Origin: Bdellovibrio sp. BCCA
GTDB taxonomy: Bacteria > Bdellovibrionota > Bdellovibrionia > Bdellovibrionales > Bdellovibrionaceae
Assembly (NCBI RefSeq): GCF_037996825.1
Contig: NZ_JBBNAC010000001.1
Coordinates: 3,348,001 to 3,412,000, forward strand
DNA length: 64,000 bases
Direction of reading: 5' to 3'
Shown: positions 33,808 to 43,012 of the stretch, one piece after another
How positions within the stretch are numbered: the first letter of the stretch is position 1
How the letters are laid out: the number at the start of each line of letters is the position of its first letter
Position numbers and translations under genes: made by a program
The notes under the pieces: model-generated
Databases searched by the model: none
Told to the model about the DNA's origin: nothing
What the model saw: the letters and a program-made list of their open reading frames with translations, nothing else

Positions 33808-34869
33808 TTAAGCGGCGTTACGAGTTTGGATTTGGCCTAAAAGATCTCCGGCAATCTTATCCAGAGGAAGAATCTTGTCAGCAGCACCTAATGCCACCGC
33901 AGCCGCAGGCATTCCGTAGACTACGCATGTTTCTTCATTCTGTGCGACCGTGTAAGCTCCTGCATTTTTCATCTCCAACAAACCTTCAGCGCCGTCCTTA
34001 CCCATTCCGGTCAAAACAACACCCAAGGCATTTTTACCCACGTACTTCGCAACAGATTTCATCAAGTAGTCTGCCGCCGGACGCACACTGTGCAAAGCGG
34101 GTCCTTGATGAAGTTTTACGTAGTAAAAGGCACCACTGCGCGTGATTTCCATGTGATAGTTTCCTGGAGCAATCAATACGCGCCCAGGAACAACTTGATC
34201 TCCCTCTTGAGCTTCTTTTACTTCAAAAGGGAAAAGGTTATTCAGGTTTTCTGCAAAAGATTTTGTAAATCCCGGCGGCATATGCTGAACGATCAAAGTT
34301 CCCGGAATATCCGCAGGCATACCACTTAAAAAAACTTTCAAAGCTTCGGTTCCACCTGTTGAAGAGGCCACGGCGATCAATTGATGCGTGGTTCTTGCAA
34401 GTGAAGTCGGGCTTATTTTTTTTACGGGTCCCGATGCAGGAATCACTTTTTTAATAGGGTTGATACGCGCTTTGGCGACGGCTCTGACTTTTTCTAAAAT
34501 CGTTTGTGAAAGCGATTCCAAACTTTGCGAGACGTCGATGGAAGGTTTTTCCATGATCTCAATGGCACCAGCCTCAAGAGCACGCAAATAAGTTTCGGAA
34601 CCTGTTTTTGCCAAGCTTGAAAAAATAATCGTTCGAGTGGGAAAATGCTGCATGACTTTTTCAAGAAAACTAATGCCATCCATGCGAGGCATTTCCACAT
34701 CCAGAGTCATAACATCAGGTTTGAGCGTCACCAGTTTGTCTCTGGCGATGTAAGGATCTGAAGCTGTTCCTACAACTTCCATATCCGATGCGGAGCTAAA
34801 AATCTTCTCGAGAAGTTTTCTGATCACTGCAGAGTCATCAACAATCAGGACACGAATTTTCTGAGCCAT
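33808..34869 (-). CDS. cheB: Chemotaxis glutamate methylesterase
   Basis: Removes methyl groups from chemoreceptors in adaptation. The 353 residues comprise a receiver (VDDSAVIRKLL, Asp in TLDVEMPRMDG, Thr/Ser in FSSLA, Lys in MEKPS) and, after a linker, the CheB catalytic domain with Ser in ASSTGGTEAL, His in QHMPPGFTKSFA and Asp in GMGKDGAEG. It is last in the cheA-cheR-cheB operon, 12 bases behind cheR. Activity should increase when CheA phosphorylates the receiver. Confidence 0.96.
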   Translation of the reverse strand: MAQKIRVLIVDDSAVIRKLLEKIFSSASDMEVVGTASDPYIARDKLVTLKPDVMTLDVEMPRMDGISFLEKVMQHFPTRTIIFSSLAKTGSETYLRALEAGAIEIMEKPSIDVSQSLESLSQTILEKVRAVAKARINPIKKVIPASGPVKKISPTSLARTTHQLIAVASSTGGTEALKVFLSGMPADIPGTLIVQHMPPGFTKSFAENLNNLFPFEVKEAQEGDQVVPGRVLIAPGNYHMEITRSGAFYYVKLHQGPALHSVRPAADYLMKSVAKYVGKNALGVVLTGMGKDGAEGLLEMKNAGAYTVAQNEETCVVYGMPAAAVALGAADKILPLDKIAGDLLGQIQTRNAA

Positions 34870-34881
34870 AAGGCGCCTCTA

Positions 34882-35751
34882 TTAGAGCTTTTGGTAAACA
34901 GCTCTTGAAAGCGGTTTAAGTTGTTGGTGCTTGACGTTTCCAGATTCAGAGTGGCCCAAGATGAGGTATCCTCCCGGAGCCAAACAAGTCACCAAATTGT
35001 CGATCACTTTCTTCGTTGTTGCTTCATCAAAATAAATTAAAACATTTCTGCAGAAGATCACATGGAACTTATGCTGAAATTCATACTTCGGATTCATCAG
35101 ATTGAATGGCGCAAAGCGGATCATGCTGTGAATCTGATCCTTGGCTCTCCAAAACTCATCACCCTGCGCTTTGATTTTTTCAAAGTACTTGTGACGTTGC
35201 GCTGGAGGCAAACCTTGCATCTCACGCTCTTCATAAGTTCCCGAAGAAGCTTTTTTTAGAACTTGCAAATCAATGTCGGTCGCCAGAATACGTACTTTGC
35301 TAGTGGAGTTGTCACCCACAGCTTCATTGGCCGTCATCGCAATCGTGTAAGGCTCTTGACCTGTGCTGGCTGCCGCACACCAAAGGCGGATGTCATTGCC
35401 AAATTTGCGGCACAAATCAGGGAGAACACTGCCGAGGAAATCAAAATGATTCGACTCGCGATAAAACGACGTCATGTTCGTCGTCAGCGCCGAAATAAAC
35501 TCTGACACCATTTCTGGACTGCCTTTATCGATCATCGTCCAATACTCTTCGTACGATTTCAAAGAATGTCGTCTTAACAACTTCACAATGCGATTGCGAA
35601 TCAAAGCATGGTTCTTGGGAGTCAGTGGTAGATCCACACCAGCAAGTTCATACATGCGTTCCGCAAATTTTGTAAACATCTTATCGCTGAGCTTAATCTC
35701 TTCAAAATCGTAAAGAGAACCTACAAGCTCATTCTTTTTTACAGCCGTCAT
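34882..35751 (-). CDS. cheR: Chemotaxis receptor methyltransferase
   Basis: S-adenosylmethionine-dependent methylation of receptor glutamates. The 289-residue protein has an N-terminal helical CheR domain, then the methyltransferase fold with the family's MTSFYRESNHF, the SAM site WCAAASTGQEPYTIAM, ATDIDLQVL, and FCRNVLIYFD. Its start overlaps the cheA stop (ATGA), so it is translated with cheA. It partners with cheB for adaptation. Confidence 0.96.
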   Translation of the reverse strand: MTAVKKNELVGSLYDFEEIKLSDKMFTKFAERMYELAGVDLPLTPKNHALIRNRIVKLLRRHSLKSYEEYWTMIDKGSPEMVSEFISALTTNMTSFYRESNHFDFLGSVLPDLCRKFGNDIRLWCAAASTGQEPYTIAMTANEAVGDNSTSKVRILATDIDLQVLKKASSGTYEEREMQGLPPAQRHKYFEKIKAQGDEFWRAKDQIHSMIRFAPFNLMNPKYEFQHKFHVIFCRNVLIYFDEATTKKVIDNLVTCLAPGGYLILGHSESGNVKHQQLKPLSRAVYQKL

Positions 35752-37778
35752 GCTGCCATCTCCCTACCCTTAGTGACATTGCTCACTAAAGCTCCTGGTT
35801 CAAGAATAAGAACTGTACGACCATCACCAAGAATCGCGGCACCCGCAACTTCAGGAATATTTTGTCCTGTTGTAATTGGTTTAACCACCACTTGTGCCTG
35901 CCCCAAAACGTCATCCACAGGGAATGCCATTTGGCCAGTCATGGATTCAATAATCACAAGCATGGTCTCTTCACGACGAGCACTCAAAGAGTTCTCGCGT
36001 TTTGCCATGAGCTGCTGGTCTTTTTTGTTGAGTGTCCAATTGATGGATCCCAAAGTTTTTGAAACATCAATGACCGGCAAGAGCAGTCCACGAATGCTCG
36101 CCACTTTTCCTGCTCCGGAAATATGCGTGTAGTCTTTTGGTAGAACACGCACGATTTCACGAATGGAATGAATTGGTAAAATATAACGAGCCCCATCCAA
36201 AGCCACGATGATACCGTCGGTAATCGCCGTGCTAAGAGGAATCGTCAAACGGAAGGTTGTTCCCTGACCTGCTTTAGAGAAAATATTGATCTTCCCGTTG
36301 ATCTTATCCAAATTCGATTTCACAACGTCCAAACCTACACCACGGCCTGAAAGATCCGAGATCTTATCCGCCGTCGAGAAACCCGGTTGGAAAATATATT
36401 GGAAAACTTGTTCATCGGGAATTGATGCTGGATCAACACCTGTTGGCACAAATCCTCTTTCAATAGCTTTTGCTAAAACTTTTTCGCGATTGATACCGCC
36501 ACCATCGTCACAGATTTCAATGATAACGTTACCACCGGATTGTTTTGCGGAAACGACCACTTTTGCTGTAACAGGCTTGCCTCTTTCTAGGCGTGTTTCT
36601 TTTTTCTCAACCCCATGATCCATGGAGTTACGAACCAAGTGCACGAGAGGATCACCTAATAATTCAAAGACGGTTCTTTCAACCTCTGTCTCTTCACCGA
36701 TAAGTTGCAAATCCACAGGTTTATCCAAACTCAACGACACGTCACGAACGATACGTTGAATTTTGATGAACATGGATTTCAGCGGCGTCATACGAATGCT
36801 AAGTGTTTTTTCGTAAAGTTCACGAACAGCTTTATCTAACTGATCAACGATGGCTTCCAAACGAAGATTCACACCACTGCGAACTGTTTCATCATGAACT
36901 AATTGATTCTTTAAAACCACAAGCTCGCCGACGGCGTCCAATACGGAATCCACACGGCCCGTATCAACTTTGATAGCGCTTGTTTGTTTTGCCGGAGCTT
37001 TTCCAGAACCACCATTGCCGTTTGAAGAGGCTGCAGGTTCAGCCGACGCTGCTTTTGCTGGAGCCGGTTTTGGATTTTCAGCGACCACTTTCAAAGCAGG
37101 CTTTTCAGGAGTCGGTTGTGCCGCAACAGGTGTTGGAGCTGGTGCCTGTGCTGCCGCCGCTTTTTTCTCTTGTTCTTCCTTTGCATAGAACTCAGCTTGA
37201 TCTTCAGGAGATAGTTGCGCCAAAAGTTCTGCAAGCAAGTCATGATTTGTGACATCGTCCGTCGCTTCAGCCACGGGCGCTGATGCAGAAGCTGCCGCAA
37301 AGAAATCATCAGGTACTTGTTCTTTGATTTCTTCGGCAGGTGCAGGAGCTGCTTCTTTTTTATGAGAAGATGGCTTTCCTGAAAGCTCTTCCGTCAAAGC
37401 GACAAGTTGTTCTCTTAATGCCGTAGTATCCCAAGGAAGATTTTTACCTTGCTGCAAAGAAGAGACACGGTTTTTAAGTTCATCACCGGATTGAAGCAAA
37501 AGTGAAATCGCATTGGAGTTCACAAGCTCAGGGCGCGAGCGTAAAAGATCCAAAAGGTCTTCCATCACATGGGCGAATTTCGAAAGATCTGTGAGACCGA
37601 CGGCCGCTGCACCCCCTTTTACAGAGTGAGCTACGCGGAAAATATCAGTCAGATCCTTCGCAGGATCTTCACTGTTTTCCAGTCTCATCATATATTCCTC
37701 ATACTGCTCCAGCATGAACGCAGACTCGTTGAGGAAATCCATCTGCAGTTCTTCAAAAAAGGCGTTATCACCGCTCAT
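35748..37778 (-). CDS. cheA: Chemotaxis histidine kinase
   Basis: A 676-residue kinase that phosphorylates CheB and CheY. Domain order: Hpt domain with phospho-His in HSVKGGAAAVG (about residue 50), a long Ala/Pro-rich linker (about residues 140-270) where a CheY-binding P2 domain would be, a dimerisation helix pair (VGELVVLKNQL), the ATP domain (LVRNSMDHGVE, DDGGGINREK, GRGVGLDVV) and a CheW-like domain at the end. No clear P2 sequence is visible. It is the first gene of the leftward che operon. CheY and receptors are not in this window. Confidence 0.95.
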   Translation of the reverse strand: MSGDNAFFEELQMDFLNESAFMLEQYEEYMMRLENSEDPAKDLTDIFRVAHSVKGGAAAVGLTDLSKFAHVMEDLLDLLRSRPELVNSNAISLLLQSGDELKNRVSSLQQGKNLPWDTTALREQLVALTEELSGKPSSHKKEAAPAPAEEIKEQVPDDFFAAASASAPVAEATDDVTNHDLLAELLAQLSPEDQAEFYAKEEQEKKAAAAQAPAPTPVAAQPTPEKPALKVVAENPKPAPAKAASAEPAASSNGNGGSGKAPAKQTSAIKVDTGRVDSVLDAVGELVVLKNQLVHDETVRSGVNLRLEAIVDQLDKAVRELYEKTLSIRMTPLKSMFIKIQRIVRDVSLSLDKPVDLQLIGEETEVERTVFELLGDPLVHLVRNSMDHGVEKKETRLERGKPVTAKVVVSAKQSGGNVIIEICDDGGGINREKVLAKAIERGFVPTGVDPASIPDEQVFQYIFQPGFSTADKISDLSGRGVGLDVVKSNLDKINGKINIFSKAGQGTTFRLTIPLSTAITDGIIVALDGARYILPIHSIREIVRVLPKDYTHISGAGKVASIRGLLLPVIDVSKTLGSINWTLNKKDQQLMAKRENSLSARREETMLVIIESMTGQMAFPVDDVLGQAQVVVKPITTGQNIPEVAGAAILGDGRTVLILEPGALVSNVTKGREMAA

Positions 37779-38023
37779 GTGCGTGCTCCATTAGTATTAA
37801 AAAATCACAAGAAATTATCGGATGATAGGTGGGCTAACTATTTACATCATTGGTCCAGAATGAGATGAAACAGGACCTTGGTCTTTAAGTGTCTCAGTCC
37901 GAGATCTCCGTAATCCTAATTTATTATTTTTTGAAAGAGTCGAGAAATTCTCTTAAGTCCCCTTAAATTTTTCTCGAAGAGTCTTGGGTAAGATTTTATC
38001 TTCGACTTTGAAAGGCGATTACA
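37779..38023. promoter_or_regulatory. cheA/cheW divergent region
   Basis: This 245-base gap must hold the promoters of cheA (leftward) and cheW (rightward). It contains CGAGAAA (near 37936) and TTTCTCG (near 37970) as inverted arms, the repeat AGAGTC twice, and the palindrome AAGAT-ttt-ATCTT just before cheW. AAAGG is the likely cheW ribosome site. I cannot assign a sigma factor. Confidence 0.4.
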
Positions 38024-38512
38024 ATGAGCGATAAAGCAAAACCAGGTCAGTATTTGACGTTCCAATTGATGTCCGAACAATACGGAGTTGCTATTGAGAC
38101 TGTCCGTGAGATCAACCAGTTCGGTGAAATCACTCCAGTTCCGCGTACTCCTGATTATGTTAAAGGTGTGATGAATTTGCGCGGTAAAATTATTCCGGTT
38201 GTAAATCTTCGCATTAAATTCGGTATGCAACCACAAGATACAACTCGCGACACATGCATCATCGTGATCGACACTGAAATCGGTCAAGTAGGTATGATCG
38301 TAGACTCAGTGAAAGAAGTTGTAGATCTTCAAGAATCACAAATCGAGCCTTCTCCAGTACTAGGTAACGAACACGCTATGTCTTTCGTTCGCGGTATGGG
38401 TAAAGTCGACAATAAAGTTGTGATCTTGGTTGATATCGTTTCTGCATTCTCCGCAGAACAAATGGGCCACATGGCTCAGTTCTCTCACCAGGAAGAAGCG
38501 AAAGCTGCTTAA
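38024..38512 (+). CDS. cheW: Chemotaxis coupling protein
   Basis: A 162-residue CheW that links receptors to CheA. It is a single CheW domain: YLTFQLMSEQYGVAIETVREI near the N-terminus, PRTPDYVKGVMNLRGKIIPVVNLR in the middle with the usual NLRG core, and IVDSVKEVVDL. It is transcribed alone, opposite to cheA, and ended by a strong hairpin. Its separation from the cheARB operon allows separate dosage. Confidence 0.96.
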   Translation: MSDKAKPGQYLTFQLMSEQYGVAIETVREINQFGEITPVPRTPDYVKGVMNLRGKIIPVVNLRIKFGMQPQDTTRDTCIIVIDTEIGQVGMIVDSVKEVVDLQESQIEPSPVLGNEHAMSFVRGMGKVDNKVVILVDIVSAFSAEQMGHMAQFSHQEEAKAA

Positions 38513-38534
38513 TATCTTCTTAAATTATAAAAAT

Positions 38535-38570
38535 AAAACCCCATGACGAAATTCATGGGGTTTTATTTTT
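38535..38570. terminator. Bidirectional terminator
   Basis: AAAACCCCATGA (38535-38546) pairs with TCATGGGGTTTT (38553-38564) around a 6-base loop, with T's following. It separates cheW from the convergent membrane-protein gene and can serve both. Confidence 0.88.
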
Positions 38571-38576
38571 GTTCCT

Positions 38577-39107
38577 CTAGTTCTTCTGCAATTTCTTTTC
38601 AATCATTGGATAAAGAGCGAATGAAGCTCCAAATACAACGTGTGCGGCCCAATCCCAGAACATAGGAACTTCGCGGTTCCAGTAATCCACACCTTGCATG
38701 AGATTCATCACAAGCGGAATTAAGATATAAGGTCCTGCCATCGAAACCACGCTTATCCCAAGACCCAACATCAAAGCCGCGCCCTTGGAGTGAGGCTGAA
38801 GTTTACTAGCCACAACTCCGTAAAGGACACCCCAAAGAAGCGACGGCCCCAATTGATGCAACAAAAGCCCCGCCAGCAATGCTCCAAAGTGAAACCCCTG
38901 CAGAGCGGACTCACCAAACAGGACCGAACCAATCACTTGCACTGGATAAAGAGGACTTTTTCCCAAGAAGACGACAAAAACGATCATCACCACGACTGCC
39001 ATGATAAGTCCCGCGACTTGTCCAGTCACAATACCAGCAATCAAAGAGCGAGACATTCCGGAGTCTCGAGACGAAACAGCCGTTAAAGGCTTTGCAGTGT
39101 TTTCCAT
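38577..39107 (-). CDS. Four-helix membrane protein of unknown function
   Basis: A 176-residue inner-membrane protein that I do not recognise. About four to five hydrophobic segments are visible (near residues 22-50, 70-90, 90-105, 110-140 and 150-168), with short loops and a charged C-terminus (EKKLQKN). Glycines in the helices (GVLYGVVASKL) suggest tight packing. It diverges from a cysteine-rich regulator across 98 bases, which is a likely regulator-target pair. Function unknown. Confidence 0.65.
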   Translation of the reverse strand: MENTAKPLTAVSSRDSGMSRSLIAGIVTGQVAGLIMAVVVMIVFVVFLGKSPLYPVQVIGSVLFGESALQGFHFGALLAGLLLHQLGPSLLWGVLYGVVASKLQPHSKGAALMLGLGISVVSMAGPYILIPLVMNLMQGVDYWNREVPMFWDWAAHVVFGASFALYPMIEKKLQKN

Positions 39108-39205
39108 AATTACTCCTTTTATAAAATTCTTTCTGGCTTCATAATGAGCCTTGGAATAAAAATGGTAAATACTGTTTAAATTGTTTAAATGGATACGGAG
39201 GCCCT

Positions 39206-39844
39206 ATGCAAAGCCTGCACACCAATCAAAAGAAGATTTTAGAATACCTTTTGACTCAACCGGATGGGGCCACTTTGGATGAGATTGCGGACCATTTGGA
39301 GATTACAAAAACAGCCGCCAAAGAACATCTTATCAAAGTGGATGGTTTGGGATTTTTGTCTTATCGAGATGTCAAAGGCTCTGTGGGACGACCTCGCCGC
39401 TATTACCTTCTTTCGCAGGAAGGACACGAAGCTTTTCCCCGACAGTACTCGTGGCTTTCAAATATTATTTTAGAATTTCTTGCTGAAGATGTGGGAGCTG
39501 CTTCCGTCGCGAAAATGATGGAACGACTTGCTGTTCGTGTCGCCGAATCCATGAAACCCCGTTTTGAAAAAGCCAATTCCACAGCGGAACTTTTAAGTGA
39601 AATTGCGAAAGCTCTCAACGAACTCGGTTACCGCGCCACCCTTAAACAACGTGATCTTCGCAAAGGTGCTGTCATTGAAGCCACAAACTGTGTCTATCAC
39701 ACCGTTGCTAAAGCCCATCCGGAACTTTGCAAGTTCGATACGAAATTTATCGAAAAATCTTCAGGAGGACTGAACGTTAAACTGGAAAGCTGTATAGCCC
39801 GAGGTGGCTCTGTCTGCCGATTCTGCATAAGAAAAAACCCATGA
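39206..39844 (+). CDS. Cysteine-rich HTH regulator, SufR-like
   Basis: A 212-residue regulator. The N-terminal 70 residues form a winged helix (TLDEIADHLEITKTAAKEHL; then SVGRPRRYYLL). The C-terminal part holds five cysteines: C162, C175 (12 residues between), C196, C204 and C207, in NCVYHTVAKAHPELC and SCIARGGSVCRFC. This layout resembles SufR-type iron-sulfur regulators, so it may sense cluster supply, redox or NO. It diverges from the four-helix membrane-protein gene, a likely target. Cluster binding is not proven. Confidence 0.78.
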   Translation: MQSLHTNQKKILEYLLTQPDGATLDEIADHLEITKTAAKEHLIKVDGLGFLSYRDVKGSVGRPRRYYLLSQEGHEAFPRQYSWLSNIILEFLAEDVGAASVAKMMERLAVRVAESMKPRFEKANSTAELLSEIAKALNELGYRATLKQRDLRKGAVIEATNCVYHTVAKAHPELCKFDTKFIEKSSGGLNVKLESCIARGGSVCRFCIRKNP

Positions 39845-39864
39845 ATTTCTTCATGGGTTCTTTG
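39836..39864. terminator. Terminator between regulator and transketolase
   Basis: AACCCATGAA pairs with TTCATGGGTT around a short loop (39836-39859), then TCTTTG. It includes the regulator stop codon and lies between two convergent genes. Confidence 0.7.
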
Positions 39865-39887
39865 AAATCTGATTTCAATTTTCAATA

Positions 39888-41921
39888 TTACCAAGCGCCG
39901 CTTTTTTGAAAGAACGTGCCGACAGTTTCAACAATCGCCGAAGCATCCACTTTGTGTTTGCGATAAAGATCCAAAGCTGTGTAAGCGCTTTGGCCGAACT
40001 CAGCGTGAACGCCCAAGCTCTTCACAGAGATTGTCGTATCCGCCTGCAAAAGTGCATGAGTCAACATCTGACCAAAACCACCGACTAACTGATGATCTTC
40101 CACAGTCACAAGGCGACCTTGAGTTTTTTCAAGAGCACTCTTCATCGTTGCAAGATCCACGTGATTCACACACGCACAGTTCACAACAATCGCACCCACA
40201 CCTTTTGTTTCCAAATTTTTTGCAGCTTGCAAGGCTTGTGGAACTAAAGAGCCTGTTGTTGCAATCGTCACAGATTTTGTCTTGTCTTTCGCTGTATCCA
40301 CCAAGATCTGCGCTTTTTTCAAATCATAAGAACTTGGAGTCACGTAAGACTTAGGAAAGTTTTCACGACCCAAGAAGAACACCGCTGAATTTGGAACTTG
40401 CCCCTCTTTACGAGCCTTCGCAAAATTCTCAATCACCGCGTAAACCAAAGCATCGGCTTCTTCACTGCACGACAAAGAATAAACATCCACGTGAGGAATC
40501 GAAGACACCATCGCCATGTAACTCAACGCTTGGTGAGACGCTCCGTCCGCAGCATCTTGGAAACCTGTGTGCGAAAAGATGGCGATGATCGGAGCTTCAG
40601 ACAAAGCACCCATCGTCAAAGGTAACGCCCCTTTTGTTACACCAAATTGAGCGAAAGTATCTACAACAGGAATGTATCCCAATTTAGAAAGACCGGCTGC
40701 CGTTGAAACCATGTTGCTTTCGGCAATACCCACATCAAAAGAATCTTGCGGGAATTCTTTGCGGAATCCAGCAACACCTGTCGAACCTGGAAGATCCGAA
40801 GTCACACTCAAAACAGGAAGACCCGCTTTACGAGCGCGCACCATCGCCGCAGAAACACCCGTTTGAATTTTTTCGCCCGTGTCTTTCACAGCTTTCGCTT
40901 TAATCTCGGCTTCCCATTTATTAAGTTCATCAATCCATGTGTTGTAAACGGCTGGCAAAGTTTCACCGCCGTAAATTTCACTTAAGAACGCAGGCAATTC
41001 AGAAGGGCTTTTCAGAGGAAAACCGTGACCACCTGAAGCAGACTCGGCTGTTTTCTTTGTGCCAATACCCTTGATTGTTTTTGCATGAATCACAACGGGT
41101 TTCTTCGGATCAGCTTTGGCTTGCTCAATAGCTGTCACAATCGTGTCGTAACATTTTTGCAAGTCGTTGCCTTCAGCCAACGTGATCACATTCCAACCCA
41201 AATCTTTCAAAGAGTTGAATGTTGGAGTCATTGAGAAAGACTCCGCATCAATACGACCTGAAAGTTTTGTATTGTTATCACTGATGATCAAAACATAAGG
41301 ACCCATCTTGCCAGTTTGTGCAAGACCCGGAATCGCTGCGAAAGATTCTTTCGCCTCGCCTTCCATGCAGGCTCCATCAGAAATCGTCGTCACAGTGATA
41401 CGATTGCGACCCGAAATCGCTTCTCCCATCGCAAGACCTTGAGTCTGCGGGAAGGCCGAACCCAAAGGACCATTAGAAATAAAAACGCCTTCTGGGAAAC
41501 AGTGAACTTCACCGTGACCTGTTAGACCGCTTTCAATAGAACGGAATTTTTTAAGACTCTCTAACGTCAAGCCTGCCATGTGGTAGTTCGCTTTTAAAGC
41601 ATACAAACCATTTTCGCAGTGACCAGCGTCGTTCACTAAGTGAAACAAATCATACCATTGCTTTTTTTCACGAGCCGCAACATCAAAAACGTGACCATGC
41701 AAAGCTGACATCAACTCAGCCAAAGCCGCTGGTCCACCGTAGTGAGACGCTGCTCCGCCAAGGACCGCATTCATGTCCATCAAAGAAACAAGAGCACGAG
41801 TCGAACGAGGGTCCACAACTGGAATCTGACGTCCGTCTTTGCTTTTAACGAAAGTTTTAAATTGGGGTTCCTGTGAAGGGTTCCCCGCGAGTTTTGTTTT
41901 GATTTGGATGGGTTCTGTCAT
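39888..41921 (-). CDS. tkt: Transketolase
   Basis: Thiamine-diphosphate enzyme moving two-carbon units in the pentose-phosphate pathway. About 677 residues: NDAGHCENGLYALKANYHMA, the TPP-Mg motif from ISDGACMEGEAKESFAAIPG to ISDNN, then the pyrimidine domain (GIAESNMVSTAAGL, VDTFAQFG) and the C-terminal domain. It differs from the commonest motif by ISDGA in place of GDG. ATG 41921 was chosen; the frame runs to 41966 without a good start. It supplies erythrose-4-phosphate for aromatic synthesis, matching the aro/men genes of this window. Confidence 0.9.
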   Translation of the reverse strand: MTEPIQIKTKLAGNPSQEPQFKTFVKSKDGRQIPVVDPRSTRALVSLMDMNAVLGGAASHYGGPAALAELMSALHGHVFDVAAREKKQWYDLFHLVNDAGHCENGLYALKANYHMAGLTLESLKKFRSIESGLTGHGEVHCFPEGVFISNGPLGSAFPQTQGLAMGEAISGRNRITVTTISDGACMEGEAKESFAAIPGLAQTGKMGPYVLIISDNNTKLSGRIDAESFSMTPTFNSLKDLGWNVITLAEGNDLQKCYDTIVTAIEQAKADPKKPVVIHAKTIKGIGTKKTAESASGGHGFPLKSPSELPAFLSEIYGGETLPAVYNTWIDELNKWEAEIKAKAVKDTGEKIQTGVSAAMVRARKAGLPVLSVTSDLPGSTGVAGFRKEFPQDSFDVGIAESNMVSTAAGLSKLGYIPVVDTFAQFGVTKGALPLTMGALSEAPIIAIFSHTGFQDAADGASHQALSYMAMVSSIPHVDVYSLSCSEEADALVYAVIENFAKARKEGQVPNSAVFFLGRENFPKSYVTPSSYDLKKAQILVDTAKDKTKSVTIATTGSLVPQALQAAKNLETKGVGAIVVNCACVNHVDLATMKSALEKTQGRLVTVEDHQLVGGFGQMLTHALLQADTTISVKSLGVHAEFGQSAYTALDLYRKHKVDASAIVETVGTFFQKSGAW

Positions 41922-41986
41922 AGGATAAAGTTTTACTCTGGAAGACGAAGTGGGTAAAGGGAACAAAAGCTTACCGGGAGCGTTAA

Positions 41987-43012
41987 ATGGAAAAACTCTA
42001 CTCTCATAACATTCGCGATATCCTGAAAGTGGAATTACATCGCCACCTGGACTGCTCGGTGCGTTGGAGTACGCTTGTAGAACTGGCCCCTCAAGTCGGA
42101 ATTCCCCTAGCCTCGACCTCGCAAGCGCAGAAAGAACAGTTTTTAATTACAAGCCCGATGAAGGATTTGAGTTCTGTTCTTAATAAATTTCTCAATGCTC
42201 AAAAAGTCCTGGCAAGCGAAGAAATCCTCACGCGTATCGCATTTGAAGCCTGTGAGGACGCGTACAATGATGGCATTCGTCTGCTCGAACTTCGTTACGC
42301 CCCGACGTTCATTGCCGAAGGTCATAAAAATCTGACTTTCGAAAAAATCCACAAATCTTTACACAAGGGCATTGAGATGGCCCGCAAAAAATACCACATG
42401 CTCATTGGTCTGATCTGCATCGTGCAAAGAGTGAAACCTTTCGCCGAGGCAGAGAAGGTCGTGGATTTTGCGATCGCCCACAAAGATAGTTTTATCGCAT
42501 TGGATCTTGCCGATAACGAAGAGGGTTTCGATCCAAAAGTTTTTGCGCCACTTTTTCAAAAGGCGAAAAAAGCAGGTTTGCGTATTACAGTTCACTCTGG
42601 CGAAGCACCCGGGCCGCTCTCAGCACAATGGGTGCAAGACAGTATTGAAATTCTGGGCGCTGAACGGATCGGTCACGGAATTCAAATTGTACATGATCCT
42701 AAAGTGATCAACTTTGTACAAAGTCGCCGTATTCCTTTAGAGGTGTGCCCGATCAGCAATTACCTGACCCAGAGTTTTAAAACTTATGAGGACCATCCGA
42801 TTCGTCAACTGATGAATGCAGGAGTTCTTGTCACCATCAACTCTGACGATCCCGGAGTTTTTGCAACCACACTCAGTGACGACTATGAAGTTCTTCACCG
42901 CGTGCATGGTTTTACAAAAGAAGATTTTCATCGCTGCAATCAAGTCGCTTTTGACGCCAGCTTCTTTCCTGATGTAGAAAAAAATAGATTTATGACGGAT
43001 TTTTTCGGATGA
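41987..43012 (+). CDS. add: Adenosine deaminase
   Basis: Zn enzyme that converts adenosine to inosine. The 341-residue protein has the zinc motif HRHLD (ELHRHLDCSVRWSTL), HSGEAPG with zinc His and catalytic Glu, ERIGHGIQI, PISNYLTQ and NSDDPGVF with zinc and catalytic Asp. It may instead act on adenine or methylated adenosine. In a predator it would help salvage nucleosides from prey. Its start is 65 bases from the divergent transketolase and its stop overlaps the next start by ATGA. Confidence 0.92.
   Translation: MEKLYSHNIRDILKVELHRHLDCSVRWSTLVELAPQVGIPLASTSQAQKEQFLITSPMKDLSSVLNKFLNAQKVLASEEILTRIAFEACEDAYNDGIRLLELRYAPTFIAEGHKNLTFEKIHKSLHKGIEMARKKYHMLIGLICIVQRVKPFAEAEKVVDFAIAHKDSFIALDLADNEEGFDPKVFAPLFQKAKKAGLRITVHSGEAPGPLSAQWVQDSIEILGAERIGHGIQIVHDPKVINFVQSRRIPLEVCPISNYLTQSFKTYEDHPIRQLMNAGVLVTINSDDPGVFATTLSDDYEVLHRVHGFTKEDFHRCNQVAFDASFFPDVEKNRFMTDFFG

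Noticed and set aside
38790-39086. Plus-strand frame within the membrane-protein gene
   Set aside because: It is antisense to the hydrophobic gene and rich in basic residues, as expected of the shadow of such a gene.
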